From Streptomyces flavidovirens DSM 40150 (GTDB taxonomy: Bacteria > Actinomycetota > Actinomycetes > Streptomycetales > Streptomycetaceae), in NCBI RefSeq assembly GCF_000429085.1, contig NZ_AUBE01000023.1, forward strand, positions 1 to 64,000: a stretch of 64,000 nucleotides of DNA, given 5' to 3'. The notes below the pieces were generated by a model. That model made no database searches, had not been told where the DNA came from, and saw nothing but the letters and a program-made list of their open reading frames with translations. The position numbers and the translations under genes were made by a program. Shown here piece after piece: positions 46,168 to 54,911 of the stretch. The stretch's first letter is position 1; each line of letters opens with the position of its first letter.

Positions 46168-48068
46168 TCGCAAACGTGACTGCTGTGACTGATGACACCG
46201 ATGGTGTGGACGGTATGGATGGGGAGCGGGCGGACGGGGAGCGGGCAGATGGGCCGGCGGAGGGGCGGTGGGACGACGGGCTGATTGCCCGGCGCGCCGC
46301 CGAGCGGGCCGCGGCGCGGGGCGAGCAGCAGGCCGTACGGGCATTGCGTCCCACGCCGCCGCTGCCCGACCGGCCGCCGTCCAACCCACCGCCGTCCGAC
46401 CGGGCCCAGGGCGTCGACGACGACTACGACGACTACGACGGTCTGCTGCCCGGCGGCGCCTACGGCGGACGGCTGCGCGGACGTCTCGACGCGCTGCGTG
46501 AGCTGGTCGGCCTCTCCCGTACGCGCCTCGACGCGACCACCCTCGCCGAGGCCGGCCGCGTACTCGACGAGGCCGCCGCCCGCCAGCGGCTCTCCGCCCG
46601 CCACACCGTCGTCGCCGTCGCCGGCGCCACCGGCAGCGGCAAATCGACGCTCTTCAACGCACTCGCGGGCGTACAGATCTCGGAGACGGGACTGCGCAGG
46701 CCGACCACGTCCGCGCCGATCGCCTGCAGCTGGACGGACGGCGCCGCCGGGCTGCTGGACCGGCTCGGCATCCCCGGCCGGCTGCGCCGCAGGCCGGCGC
46801 CGCCCGGGTTTCGCGACGAGGCGCTGAACGGGCTCGTACTCATCGACCTGCCCGACCACGACTCGGCCGCCACCGCCCACCGGGACCAGGTGGACCGGGT
46901 GCTCACGCTCGTCGACGCGGTGATCTGGGTCGTCGACCCGGAGAAATACGCCGACGCCGTGCTGCACGAGCGCTACCTGCGGCCGCTCGCCGGGCACGCG
47001 GAGATCACCTTCGTGGTGCTCAACCAGGTGGACCGGCTGCCGGGCGACGCCGCCGACCTGGTCCTCGACGACCTGCGCAGGCTGCTCGACGAGGACGGCA
47101 TGGCACTCGGCGAACACGGCGAACCGGGCGCCACGGTCCTGGCCCTCTCGGCGCTTACGGGGGAGGGCGTCGGGGAACTCCGCGAGATGCTCGGCCAGTT
47201 CGTGCAGGAGCGCGGAGCCCCCGCGCGCCGGCTGTCCGCCGACGTGGACGCCGCGGCGGCCCGGCTGCGCCCCGTCTACGTCGCCGACGGGAGGCGGCCG
47301 CCGGAGCTCGGCGAGCGGGCCCGCGCCGAGTTCACCGACCGGCTGGCCGAGGCGGTGGGCGCGGCGGCCGTGGGCCAGGCGGCGGAGCGGGAGTGGCGCC
47401 GGAACGCGGGGAAGTCGTGCGGGACGCCGTGGCTGAGGCTGTGGCGCTGGTACGAGGCGCACCGCGCCCTGGGGGCCGGGATCGACCCGATTTCCGGGCA
47501 GACCCCGGCCGAGGGGGAGGAAGAGGAGATCACCGCCCGGCAGCGCGTGGAGCAGGCCGTGCGTACGGTCGCGGACGCCGCCGCCGCCGGGCTGCCCGCC
47601 CCCTGGGCGCAGGCGGTACGCGAGTCCGCGGTGCGCGGCGCGGCCGGGCTGCCGGAGGAGCTGGACGTACTGGCGGTACGGGCCGGATTGCCCCGCGGCA
47701 GGCCGCCGAAGCCCGCGTGGTGGCCGGCGGCGGTGCTGACGCAGGCCTCGATGACGCTCCTCCAGATCTTCGGCGGGCTGTGGCTGGTGGGCCAGATCGT
47801 GGGCGTACTAGAGCCGCAGCTGCTGCCGCCCGTCCTGGTGATGCTCGCCGGCATCGTCGGCGGCCCGCTGCTGGAGTGGGCGTGCTCGGTGGCGGCCAGG
47901 GGGCCGGCGCGGCGGTACGGGCAGGACGCCGAGCGGCGGCTGCGGGAGGCGGCGGCCGGGTGCGGCCGGGCGCGCGTGCTGGACCCGGTGTCGGCGGAGC
48001 TGATGCGGTACTGGGAGGTGCGGGAGCAGTACGTGGCGGTGACGGGCTTGTCCACAACCGGCCGGTAA
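46164..48068 (+). CDS. membrane-bound dynamin/Era-like GTPase (DynB-type)
   Basis: The 634-aa protein has a disordered acidic N-terminus (1-100), P-loop G-A-T-G-S-G-K-S-T-L-F-N-A-L (154-167), R-P-T-T-S-A-P, G3-like I-D-L-P-D-H-D-S, and N-Q-V-D for guanine recognition. Two C-terminal membrane helices follow (about 530-585). Its GTG overlaps the stop of the first GTPase (GTGA). A soluble plus a membrane-anchored GTPase fits the DynA/DynB pair acting at division septa. Confidence 0.65.
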   Translation: MIANVTAVTDDTDGVDGMDGERADGERADGPAEGRWDDGLIARRAAERAAARGEQQAVRALRPTPPLPDRPPSNPPPSDRAQGVDDDYDDYDGLLPGGAYGGRLRGRLDALRELVGLSRTRLDATTLAEAGRVLDEAAARQRLSARHTVVAVAGATGSGKSTLFNALAGVQISETGLRRPTTSAPIACSWTDGAAGLLDRLGIPGRLRRRPAPPGFRDEALNGLVLIDLPDHDSAATAHRDQVDRVLTLVDAVIWVVDPEKYADAVLHERYLRPLAGHAEITFVVLNQVDRLPGDAADLVLDDLRRLLDEDGMALGEHGEPGATVLALSALTGEGVGELREMLGQFVQERGAPARRLSADVDAAAARLRPVYVADGRRPPELGERARAEFTDRLAEAVGAAAVGQAAEREWRRNAGKSCGTPWLRLWRWYEAHRALGAGIDPISGQTPAEGEEEEITARQRVEQAVRTVADAAAAGLPAPWAQAVRESAVRGAAGLPEELDVLAVRAGLPRGRPPKPAWWPAAVLTQASMTLLQIFGGLWLVGQIVGVLEPQLLPPVLVMLAGIVGGPLLEWACSVAARGPARRYGQDAERRLREAAAGCGRARVLDPVSAELMRYWEVREQYVAVTGLSTTGR

Positions 48069-48168
48069 CCCACAGGCTCCGGCGGGCTGGCCGCGTCCGG
48101 TCCAGCATGGGACCAGTCAGCCTTACAAGGGCGGTGGCGGAAGTGGCGAGAGCGGAGGGGGAGCCGGG

Positions 48169-48630
48169 ATGAGTGACACCTGGGTGACGCTGGTGGGCAA
48201 TGCCGCGACAGGCGTGGACTACCGGGATTCGGCGGCGGGCGGTGTGGCGCGCTTCCGGTTCGCGGTGACGGCGCGGTACTGGGACCGCCAGAAGGAGAGC
48301 TGGGCGGACGGGCAGTCCAGCTTCTACACGGTGTGGGCGCGGCGGTCCCTGGCGACGAACCTGGCGGGCTCGGTATCCATCGGTGAACCACTCGTCGTAC
48401 ATGGGCGGTTGCGGATTCGCGACGAGGAGAAGGACGGGCAGCGCAGATTCTCCGCGGACATCGACGCCCTGGCGGTCGGGCACGACATGACGCGCGGTAC
48501 TTCGGCCTTCAGACGGGTGGTGAAAGGGGACCCGGCCCTGGCGCGGCGTTCGGTGACGGAAGGGCACAACTCGGCTGATTCGTACGGCGATTTATCGACA
48601 GCACCGGCTGCGAGAGGCGATCAGCGATAA
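48169..48630 (+). CDS. ssbB: single-stranded DNA-binding protein SsbB
   Basis: The 153-aa protein has an OB-fold SSB N-terminus: D-T-W-V-T-L-V-G-N-A-A-T, F-R-F-A-V-T-A-R-Y-W-D, F-Y-T-V-W-A-R-R-S-L-A-T-N-L-A-G-S-V. It lacks the acidic D-D-x-P-F tail of SsbA, which marks it as the SsbB paralogue involved in chromosome segregation during sporulation. GGAGG precedes the ATG. Confidence 0.85.
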   Translation: MSDTWVTLVGNAATGVDYRDSAAGGVARFRFAVTARYWDRQKESWADGQSSFYTVWARRSLATNLAGSVSIGEPLVVHGRLRIRDEEKDGQRRFSADIDALAVGHDMTRGTSAFRRVVKGDPALARRSVTEGHNSADSYGDLSTAPAARGDQR

Positions 48631-48793
48631 CGATTCCGATTCGGAATGGCTATCTGACGGTATGACAGGGGGCTGTCGTTCCGGGCGTCTCTAGGATCTC
48701 TGTCTGGATACTCACGGGGCACTTGAGTCTGCCGGCGAGGCACTCCCCCCACAGTCGCACCACGCGAAAGGGCCTCGCCCGAAGGGGAATTCT

Positions 48794-50254
48794 GTGTTTT
48801 CTGCGCTCTCTGCGTTCTCTTCGTTGTCTGTACGTCGGCGGGGCTCCACCCGTCTCGCCGCCGCGGCCGTGGCTTCGGGGCTCCTCGCCGCAGGGGCGCT
48901 GGCGGCCGCCGGGCCCGCCGCCGCGGAGGAGACGCCGCAGCACCAGGGCGGCGCTGTGGCGACGCTCGACGGGCTGAAGACCTACGACACGGCCGTCCTC
49001 CACACGGACGGCGGTGACCAGCAGATCCCCGCAGGCCTGTTCGAGATGACCGTCGACGGCGGCGGCACCCTCAAGACGTACTGCATCGACGTCCACCGCC
49101 CGACGCAGGAGCAGGCGAAGTACCTGGAGACCTCCTGGGACGAGACGTCGCTCGGTGCGAACCGTGACGCCGGCAAGATCCGCTGGATCCTGGACCACTC
49201 GTACCCGCAGGTCGACGACCTGAGCGCGCTGGCCGAGCGGGCCGGGGTCGACTCGCTCACCGAGCAGACGGCGGCGGCGGGCACACAGGTCGCGATCTGG
49301 CGGTACTCCGACCACGTGAAGGTCGACGCGCTCGACCCGAAGGCGGAGAAGCTCGCCGACTTCCTGGAGAAAAACGCGCGCGGCGCCGCCGAGCCCAGAG
49401 CGTCCCTGACCCTGGAACCGAACGCGGTCTCCGGCAAGGCCGGCGAAAAGCTCGGCCCCGTCACCGTCCGCACGGACGCCGGCCACGTCACCGTGGTCCC
49501 GCCCGCCGATGCCGCCGCCAGCGGCGTCAAGGTCGTCGGCAAGGACGGCAAGCCTGTCACCGCCGCCACCAACGGCAGCGAGCTGTACTTCGACGTACCC
49601 ACCGACGCGGCCGACGGCTCGTCCTCGCTGACCGTGCAGGCCACCACGTCGGTACCGGTCGGCCGCGCCTTCGCCGGCGTCACACAGAGCCAGACCCAGA
49701 TCCTGGCCGGCTCCAGCGAGTCCACCGTCTCCGCCGCGGCTACCGCCACGTGGGCGAAGAAGGGCGCCATCCCGGCGCTCTCCGCCAGGAAGAACTGCGC
49801 AAAGGGCGGCGTGGACATCACCGCCGTCAACAAGGGCGACGAGCCGTTCAGCTTCGAGCTCATGGACTTCAAGCACACCGTCGCGGCCGGCCAGTCCCGG
49901 ACGGTCACCGTCCCGGTCCAGGAGGACCAGGCGTACGACTTCACGATCGAGGGCCCCGGCGGCCTGAAGAAGAACTTCAAGGGCGTCCTCGACTGCAAGA
50001 CGTCGGGCGCCACCGCCGCGGGCGCCGGCTCGTCCGCAGGTTCCGGGACCGGCACCATGGACCAGCTCCAGAACCAGCCCAGCCCCGCCACGGCCGGTAA
50101 CGCCCCCACCGCCGGCGACGGCCTCGACCTCGCCGAGACCGGCAGCTCCAACGCCACGCCCATGATCCTCGGCATCGCGGTCGTCTTCCTCGTACTCGGC
50201 ATCGCCGCAGTCTTCTTCGTCCGCAAGAAGGACGCCACCCCCGGCGAAAAGTGA
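48794..50254 (+). CDS. sortase-anchored thioester-domain surface protein
   Basis: The 486-aa protein has a signal peptide (cleavage near 45), a thioester domain with Y-C-I-D-V and T-Q-V-A-I-W (the Cys-Gln pair of TQXA proteins, about 95-160), beta-rich spacer domains, a Gly/Ala/Ser stalk, and a C-terminal L-A-E-T-G sortase signal with hydrophobic helix and R-K-K. LAxTG signals are cut by class E sortases in Streptomyces. The internal Cys-Gln thioester can bind covalently to surfaces. AAGGGG lies 6 bases before the GTG. Confidence 0.85.
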   Translation: MFSALSAFSSLSVRRRGSTRLAAAAVASGLLAAGALAAAGPAAAEETPQHQGGAVATLDGLKTYDTAVLHTDGGDQQIPAGLFEMTVDGGGTLKTYCIDVHRPTQEQAKYLETSWDETSLGANRDAGKIRWILDHSYPQVDDLSALAERAGVDSLTEQTAAAGTQVAIWRYSDHVKVDALDPKAEKLADFLEKNARGAAEPRASLTLEPNAVSGKAGEKLGPVTVRTDAGHVTVVPPADAAASGVKVVGKDGKPVTAATNGSELYFDVPTDAADGSSSLTVQATTSVPVGRAFAGVTQSQTQILAGSSESTVSAAATATWAKKGAIPALSARKNCAKGGVDITAVNKGDEPFSFELMDFKHTVAAGQSRTVTVPVQEDQAYDFTIEGPGGLKKNFKGVLDCKTSGATAAGAGSSAGSGTGTMDQLQNQPSPATAGNAPTAGDGLDLAETGSSNATPMILGIAVVFLVLGIAAVFFVRKKDATPGEK

Positions 50255-50281
50255 CAACGCACGACGCACGGTGAGCAAGCC

Positions 50282-50327
50282 ATGGCCACGGCCCCGGTAT
50301 GCCCTGGCGCACCCGGGCCGTTGCCAT
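50282..50327. terminator. hairpin after the thioester protein gene
   Basis: ATGGCcACGGCC.. (50282-50297) pairs with ..GGCCGTtGCCAT (50312-50327). It begins 27 bases past the stop codon and its right arm enters the att core. Confidence 0.6.
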
Positions 50328-50370
50328 ACCCGTTTCCGTCGCGGGGTGGACGTCAGGCAAGATGGGGTGT
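50323..50370 (+). repeat. AICE attL, 48-bp direct repeat
   Basis: Identical to 61667-61714 (offset 11344). It starts GCCATACCCG and ends GATGGGGTGT. The integrase gene begins its 3' end 93 bases to the right. Confidence 0.93.
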
Positions 50371-50427
50371 TTCTGGCGGCTGCGGGGCGCTATGTGGCTC
50401 CTGATCAGCGGCGGAACCGTCGGGCAG

Positions 50428-50463
50428 GGGCCGTTTCGGGGCCGTGGGCCGTCTGTGGGCCGT
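50428..50463 (+). promoter_or_regulatory. left AICE arm repeats (GGGCCGT x4)
   Basis: GGGCCGT at 50428, 50439, 50446 and 50457. The pair GGGCCGTCTGTGGGCCGTC (50446-50464) nearly matches 61559-61577 at the other end. Likely integrase arm sites; they overlap the 3' end of int. Confidence 0.5.
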
Positions 50464-51719
50464 CAGGCTGCTGCGGGTAGCTCCAACACGGGCTGGATGC
50501 GCTGGAACACGGAAGATACGGCAGCCCGTGCCTTCTCCTCGCTGCTCGGCATCAGGTGGGTGTAGATCCGCAGCGTGAATCCGGGGTCGGAGTGTCCCAG
50601 GTAGGTGCTCAGTGCCTTGATGCTGCCACCGGCTTCCAGGACCACCGAGGCGTAGAAGTGCCGCAACGCGTGCATGCCGTCGTCCGGAGCGGGAGCGTAG
50701 CGTTTGCCCGGCTCCCTGGGCGGGATAACGCCCGCGTGGGCAAGGGCGGGCTTCCATACGTAATCGTCGAAGTAGCTTCGCCAGACAGCATTGCCCACGG
50801 TGCTGGTGAAGACGAGCCTCAGCGTCATCGGCGGTCCGTCCGGCGTCTTCCACGGCAACGTGACGGCGACCGGCGGAACCTGCCGCATGTGCGCTCGGAG
50901 CGCCGCCCCCACCACCGGGCTGAGTGGCGCGTCGCGGAGCTTGCCGCGCTTAGGCGGGGCGAAGACCAGCGTGCCGCCCACCCGCTTGACCTGCTGGCGG
51001 ACGTGCACCCATCCCGCGTCGAAGTCGAGATTCTCTTGGGCAAGGCCGAGCACCTCCCCCTGACGGAGCCCACAGCCCCCGCCAGCGTCCACGGTGGCCG
51101 CGAACCGGTCGGGCAGCCCCGCGCGAACGGCCAAGACGCGCTCTTCGGTCCACGGCACGATCAGACGGTGCTCAGGGATCGGGGCCTTGACCGACTGGGC
51201 GTGACAGGGGTTCGACCTGATCACACAGTCGTCCACCGCAGCATTGAACAGCGACGACACCGAATCGTAGATGGCGCGGCGGTACGTTCCGTTCGGCACC
51301 GCCGAAGTGAGCTTGTTCAGCCAGGTACGCATGTGCTCGGGCTTGAACGACCCCATGGGGCGCGTGCCCAGGTAGGGGACCGCGTGCAGCCGGATACGCC
51401 TGCATACGACTTCCCGACTACCCAGTTCCGTCGTCAGACCCCCCAGCCACTTCTCGGCGTACTCCCGAAACGTGATCTGTCCGGCTTTCGGGTCGATGTA
51501 CTGACCCGCGTCCATGTCGGCTTCAATCCGCGTCAACCACTTCTCGGCACCCCCCTTCTGACGGTCTGGGAAGCTCTTGGACTTCTCGGTGCCGTCGGGG
51601 CCGATGTAGCGGGCGCGGTAGCGCAGGCCGATGCCGTAGCGGTCGGAGCGGACTCGGGTGGGCTTGCCGTTTGCGTCAGTCTCGGTCTTGAACCAGCGGT
51701 CTTGGATGTGGCCTGCCAT
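50463..51719 (-). CDS. int: AICE tyrosine integrase
   Basis: The 418-aa protein has an N-terminal arm-binding region (I-G-L-R-Y-R-A-R-Y), a core-binding domain (84-180) and a catalytic domain with R219 (G-C-G-L-R-Q-G-E-V-L), Lys near 258-260, H350-x-x-R353 (M-H-A-L-R-H-F), H376 (L-G-H-S-D-P) and Y386. All catalytic residues are present. It recombines the 48-bp att sites. It follows the excisionase gene after a strong hairpin. Confidence 0.93.
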   Translation of the reverse strand: MAGHIQDRWFKTETDANGKPTRVRSDRYGIGLRYRARYIGPDGTEKSKSFPDRQKGGAEKWLTRIEADMDAGQYIDPKAGQITFREYAEKWLGGLTTELGSREVVCRRIRLHAVPYLGTRPMGSFKPEHMRTWLNKLTSAVPNGTYRRAIYDSVSSLFNAAVDDCVIRSNPCHAQSVKAPIPEHRLIVPWTEERVLAVRAGLPDRFAATVDAGGGCGLRQGEVLGLAQENLDFDAGWVHVRQQVKRVGGTLVFAPPKRGKLRDAPLSPVVGAALRAHMRQVPPVAVTLPWKTPDGPPMTLRLVFTSTVGNAVWRSYFDDYVWKPALAHAGVIPPREPGKRYAPAPDDGMHALRHFYASVVLEAGGSIKALSTYLGHSDPGFTLRIYTHLMPSSEEKARAAVSSVFQRIQPVLELPAAA

Positions 51720-51742
51720 GTGGTGGCGATCCTCTCAACACG

Positions 51743-51780
51743 CAGCAGGGAGAGCCGCTGGGTAGCGGCTCTCCCTGCTG
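51743..51780 (-). terminator. 17-bp hairpin between xis and int
   Basis: A perfect 17-bp stem (CAGCAGGGAGAGCCGCT and its complement) with a GGGT loop, 18 bases past the xis stop. It probably limits int expression to read-through. Confidence 0.8.
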
Positions 51781-51798
51781 GTTGTGGTGGGTGTTGGA

Positions 51799-52041
51799 CT
51801 AGGCGGCGTCCTGGTCGGCGCTCTTGCGGTCGACTACGTGGGCGAGTACGTCGGCGGGGTCGTAGCGGATGTGTTTGCCGATGCGGAAGCCGGGCGGGCC
51901 GATGCGCTTCTTACGCCACTGGTAGACGGTCTCCTTGGGCACCTCGAAGATCTCGGCGATGTCGTCGGGGGTGAGGTAGCGGTCCGGCAACCCGGCGCGG
52001 AGCGTGGCGCGCGGGTCTGGCAGTTCAAGTGCGGTGCTCAT
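51799..52041 (-). CDS. xis: excisionase (MerR/HTH_17 type)
   Basis: The 80-aa protein has a winged-helix excisionase core: R-Y-L-T-P-D-D-I-A-E-I-F-E-V-P-K-E-T-V-Y-Q-W-R-K-K-R-I-G-P-P-G-F-R-I-G-K-H-I-R-Y. This is the standard Xis of AICEs, directing excision with Int. It lies directly upstream of int. Confidence 0.85.
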   Translation of the reverse strand: MSTALELPDPRATLRAGLPDRYLTPDDIAEIFEVPKETVYQWRKKRIGPPGFRIGKHIRYDPADVLAHVVDRKSADQDAA

Positions 52042-52105
52042 GGCGTGTCCTCCGTGCGCCGGTGGCTGTTTCGGGGGCCCGTGTCTGTCCGAGGTGCGGA
52101 TTTCT

Positions 52106-52309
52106 GCGTCATTGCGTCACCAGCGTCATCTAGGCTTCTGACCTGCGGTTTTGTGTGACGCAGTGGTTCGGGGGTGCGTCATCGGTGCGTCATGGGCTGC
52201 GTCATCGGGTGACGCAGATGACGCAGGATGACGCAGAGACCGCCGTCTGCGTCATGGCTTTCGTCGCAGGTCAGGTGCCGTTTCTCGACCTGCATGACGC
52301 AGATGACGC
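52106..52309. repeat. 13-copy TGACGC/GCGTCA array (candidate origin or operator)
   Basis: GCGTCA at 52106, 52114, 52123, 52176, 52187, 52199 and 52249; TGACGC at 52156, 52210, 52219, 52229, 52295 and 52304. Copies occur in groups with 8-12-base steps, mostly within TGACGCA or its complement. Iteron-like spacing beside rep genes suggests a replication origin or a Xis/Rep operator. Confidence 0.6.
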
Positions 52310-52424
52310 AGCGTCTTCCCTCTTAGGACAAAAGGAGGGGGTGTCTGTTGTAGTTCGGTGCGCCTCACAGCGTGAAGAAGGAGCCGCTTCGCGGCGCGAC
52401 CACCAGGGCGGCGTTCCGCCGAAC

Positions 52425-52462
52425 AGCAAGAAGAGCACGCCTGGCCGGGTGCTCTTCTTGCT
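52425..52462 (-). terminator. terminator of the replication genes
   Basis: A perfect 14-bp stem (AGCAAGAAGAGCAC with its complement) and a 10-base loop, 23 bases past the stop of the ATPase gene. Confidence 0.8.
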
Positions 52463-52485
52463 TGTCCGGGCGAACACGGTGCGGG

Positions 52486-53961
52486 TCAGAACACCCGCTT
52501 CTGTTCGTGTGGGGGCGGGGTGGTCTGGCGGGTCATTTCGAGGTAGCGGCCCTCGCTGGTGCGGCCCGTGTCGATGAGGACACCGCGAGCGGCAAGCGTC
52601 GGCTGGAGGCGCTTGAGGCGGTCGGAGAGGACTTTGCCCGTGGTCGGCCAGCCCTTGGGCAGGGGACGCAGTTCGTCACCGCTGTAGAGGCGACTGAGGC
52701 AGTGCAGCCACTCGGTGGAGGTCATCCGCTGCTCGCCGCCCGGTTCCATGCTTTCGGCATGCTTGAGAACGGTCTGCGCGAGGAGATCGCCCTCGATCAC
52801 GTCGTCGTTCAGGTCGTCCAGACTGGCCCGGTACGCGTTGAGGGCCCCAAGGCCGGTTGCCGCGTCGAGCTGCGCGCACAGGTGGGCGAAGTCGGCCATC
52901 CGCAGGTCGGTGGGGGTCTCCGCCTCGGCTGCGCGGACCTTGACCGCGAGGTCCAGGAGCGAGCCGAGAACGACGGGCAGGATCTCCGCGTACTCCGCCC
53001 ACAGTTCTGCCTCGGTGCGCCTCACGCGGGGCCGCTCCAGGCGCAGGGGCAGGAGCCGTTCCGCGAGGTCGGGCCGGATGACGCCCACGTCGATACCGGT
53101 CAGGAGCAGGGGGCGGCGGTAGCCGACGCGGAACACGTCCCCGTCGGTGAACAGGGCGCGCTTGACGTTCTCGGCTCCGGTGACGATGCAGCACATGGCG
53201 TCGGACAGGTCCGGGGTCATGTGGGAGAGGTTGTCCAGGGCGGTGACCCATCCGGCCGCGACCGCCGCGATCAGGTTCTCCTCGTCCTTCGGGGCGCGGC
53301 GCAGGTCGCCGCTCATTCCCTCGATGATCCGTACCAGCATCCGGCCGCCGGTGGACTTGCCCGCGCCCTGCGGGCCGGTGAGGAACGGCGCGGGGACGGG
53401 CACGGACGGTCCCAGGCAGCCGATGAGCCAGGCGATGGCCAGGCATTCGGTCTCGGCGTTGGCGAAGTTGCACAGCCGCATCAGGAGGTCGATGCCCTTG
53501 CCGTCGGTGTCCTTGACGGGCAGGGGCAGTTCCCCGGTGAGCTGGGTGCGGCGCCAGCACACCTCGCGCGGGTCGGGGGTGAGGATGTCCCATCCGGTGG
53601 GGTGGATGCGGACGGACTGCCCGTCGTTGCGGCCCAGGTCCAGCCACGTCGCTCCGTCGAATCCGGGGGCGACGCGGATGTGGACGGGCTGCACGTCCTC
53701 GGTCAGCGCGAGTGCTTCGATCAGGTCGAGCGCCTCCTTGAGCGCGCTCCCGTTGAACACGCCGCGCCCGTCCCTGAAGAGGCCGACCATGAGTTCCTGG
53801 CGGTGGCTGCCCGTCGTGCCTTGGGAGCGGATCGGGCGGGCCACGGGGTGGCCGTTCTTCTGCGCGTACACGGTTCCTTCGGCGGTGCGGAAGTACCGGA
53901 AGTGCTCTTGGGCGTAGTCCGCGATGACCTCGCGGGCGGGAGTCTTTTCGTCCTCAGACAT
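52486..53961 (-). CDS. AICE replication ATPase/helicase-like protein
   Basis: The 491-aa protein has Walker A G-P-Q-G-A-G-K-S-T (196-204) inside an SF3/AAA-like domain with V-T-A-L-D-N-L-S (Walker B position) and R-P-L-L-L-T-G-I-D (sensor). A DNA-binding-like C-terminus follows (L-S-D-R-L-K-R-L-Q-P-T-L). It overlaps the primase-polymerase gene by 8 bases, and the two probably form one replication unit. Confidence 0.75.
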   Translation of the reverse strand: MSEDEKTPAREVIADYAQEHFRYFRTAEGTVYAQKNGHPVARPIRSQGTTGSHRQELMVGLFRDGRGVFNGSALKEALDLIEALALTEDVQPVHIRVAPGFDGATWLDLGRNDGQSVRIHPTGWDILTPDPREVCWRRTQLTGELPLPVKDTDGKGIDLLMRLCNFANAETECLAIAWLIGCLGPSVPVPAPFLTGPQGAGKSTGGRMLVRIIEGMSGDLRRAPKDEENLIAAVAAGWVTALDNLSHMTPDLSDAMCCIVTGAENVKRALFTDGDVFRVGYRRPLLLTGIDVGVIRPDLAERLLPLRLERPRVRRTEAELWAEYAEILPVVLGSLLDLAVKVRAAEAETPTDLRMADFAHLCAQLDAATGLGALNAYRASLDDLNDDVIEGDLLAQTVLKHAESMEPGGEQRMTSTEWLHCLSRLYSGDELRPLPKGWPTTGKVLSDRLKRLQPTLAARGVLIDTGRTSEGRYLEMTRQTTPPPHEQKRVF

Positions 53962-54817
53962 GGCTAAGTCCCAACGTGGTCAGGGCGTTGGTCCACGCGT
54001 CGGTGCAGTGCCGGGCGGTTTCGCCCTTGGTCTGTGCGGCGGTGAACAGCCGCGCGGTGTGCGCCTCGGTGAGGCAGCCGCAGCGGCCGTGCGTGGACAG
54101 CACGGCGAGGAACGTCCGGTACACGGTGGCGTGCACCGCCTCACGAGCCTCGGTGATGCGCTGTTCCGCCATGGCGATGCCACGGTCCAGATAGGCGGGC
54201 GTGCGGTGAGGGCAGTCCCCGCCCCCGGCCAGTGCGGGCACAGTGATGGCCGCCGGTCGAACTGCGGTGGGCTCCTTTACGACCAGTGCGCGCACGACTT
54301 CCGGCAGCGCCGTCATGGTGCCGGTGCCGGGGCCCAGCCACCGGGCGTAGGACATGAGCGACTTGATGTCCACGCCGGGCCGCACGGCGTTGGCGGACTG
54401 CATGGCGCCCTGGTAGAGCCAGTGCTCACCTCGGGTCGTCGGCACGGCCCGTGTGGCGGGCAGGCTAGCGCGCGCCCATGCGATGGCGTCCGCGTTGTCC
54501 AGGTCCACCACGGTGAGACCGGCCCCACCGGGGTGGTAGGCCACAGCCGCCGCGTCGCGCCACGTACGTGCCCAGGTCGTGGAGCGGAGGACGGCGGGGT
54601 CGGTGGTGGCGGCGGCCCAGCCGTGGCAGGGTGCCGGGCAGGTGCAGGGGCCGGGGGTCTTCATGTTCGGTCGGCCGCCGCATGCGTTGTCGGCGCAGCG
54701 GCGGCAGTTGCCGAACGGCACTTTCCCTGCTCGTAACGGCAGCACGGGCACGTTGGAGGCTGCCAGGGAGAGCGCCGTAGGCAGGTGCTCTCCCTGAATG
54801 ATGGTGGGTTGAGTCAT
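53954..54817 (-). CDS. bifunctional primase-polymerase (RepPP-type)
   Basis: The 287-aa protein shows archaeo-eukaryotic primase features: a Cys cluster (C-R-R-C-A-D-N-A-C-G-G ... C-T-C-P-A-P-C), the acidic motif L-T-V-V-D-L-D, and R-G-E-H-W-L-Y followed by V-D-I-K. Prim-Pol proteins are one of the known AICE replication initiator classes. The element therefore likely replicates without a rolling-circle RepSA. Confidence 0.8.
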   Translation of the reverse strand: MTQPTIIQGEHLPTALSLAASNVPVLPLRAGKVPFGNCRRCADNACGGRPNMKTPGPCTCPAPCHGWAAATTDPAVLRSTTWARTWRDAAAVAYHPGGAGLTVVDLDNADAIAWARASLPATRAVPTTRGEHWLYQGAMQSANAVRPGVDIKSLMSYARWLGPGTGTMTALPEVVRALVVKEPTAVRPAAITVPALAGGGDCPHRTPAYLDRGIAMAEQRITEAREAVHATVYRTFLAVLSTHGRCGCLTEAHTARLFTAAQTKGETARHCTDAWTNALTTLGLSHV

Positions 54818-54857
54818 GCTGAATGTCTCCAGTTCTCTGTGAAGGTGCTGGATTGGC

Positions 54858-54890
54858 GGCGGCCCCGGTTCTTGGCGGAAGGGGGCCGCC
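54858..54890 (-). terminator. hairpin after traB
   Basis: GGCGGCCCC pairs with GGGGCCGCC over a 15-base loop, between the traB stop and the primase-polymerase start. Confidence 0.6.
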
Positions 54891-54911
54891 GTTGTCGTTC
54901 GTCGGAAGGGG

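Larger units (their letters stand above)
52042..52485. other. AICE control/origin region, no gene
   Basis: 444 bases between xis and the replication ATPase. They hold 13 copies of TGACGC/GCGTCA (52106-52309) and a 14-bp hairpin terminator. Plus-strand open frames here have no support. Confidence 0.65.

Noticed and set aside
44635..47462. Two long antisense frames (584 and 608 codons) opposite the GTPase genes
   Set aside because: Both are high-GC shadows. The plus strand has intact P-loop GTPases with normal codon use and overlapping start/stop.
52106..52309. CRISPR array
   Set aside because: The repeats are 6-7 bases, irregularly spaced and in both orientations, with no spacer-size units and no cas genes. 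It fits iterons, not CRISPR.
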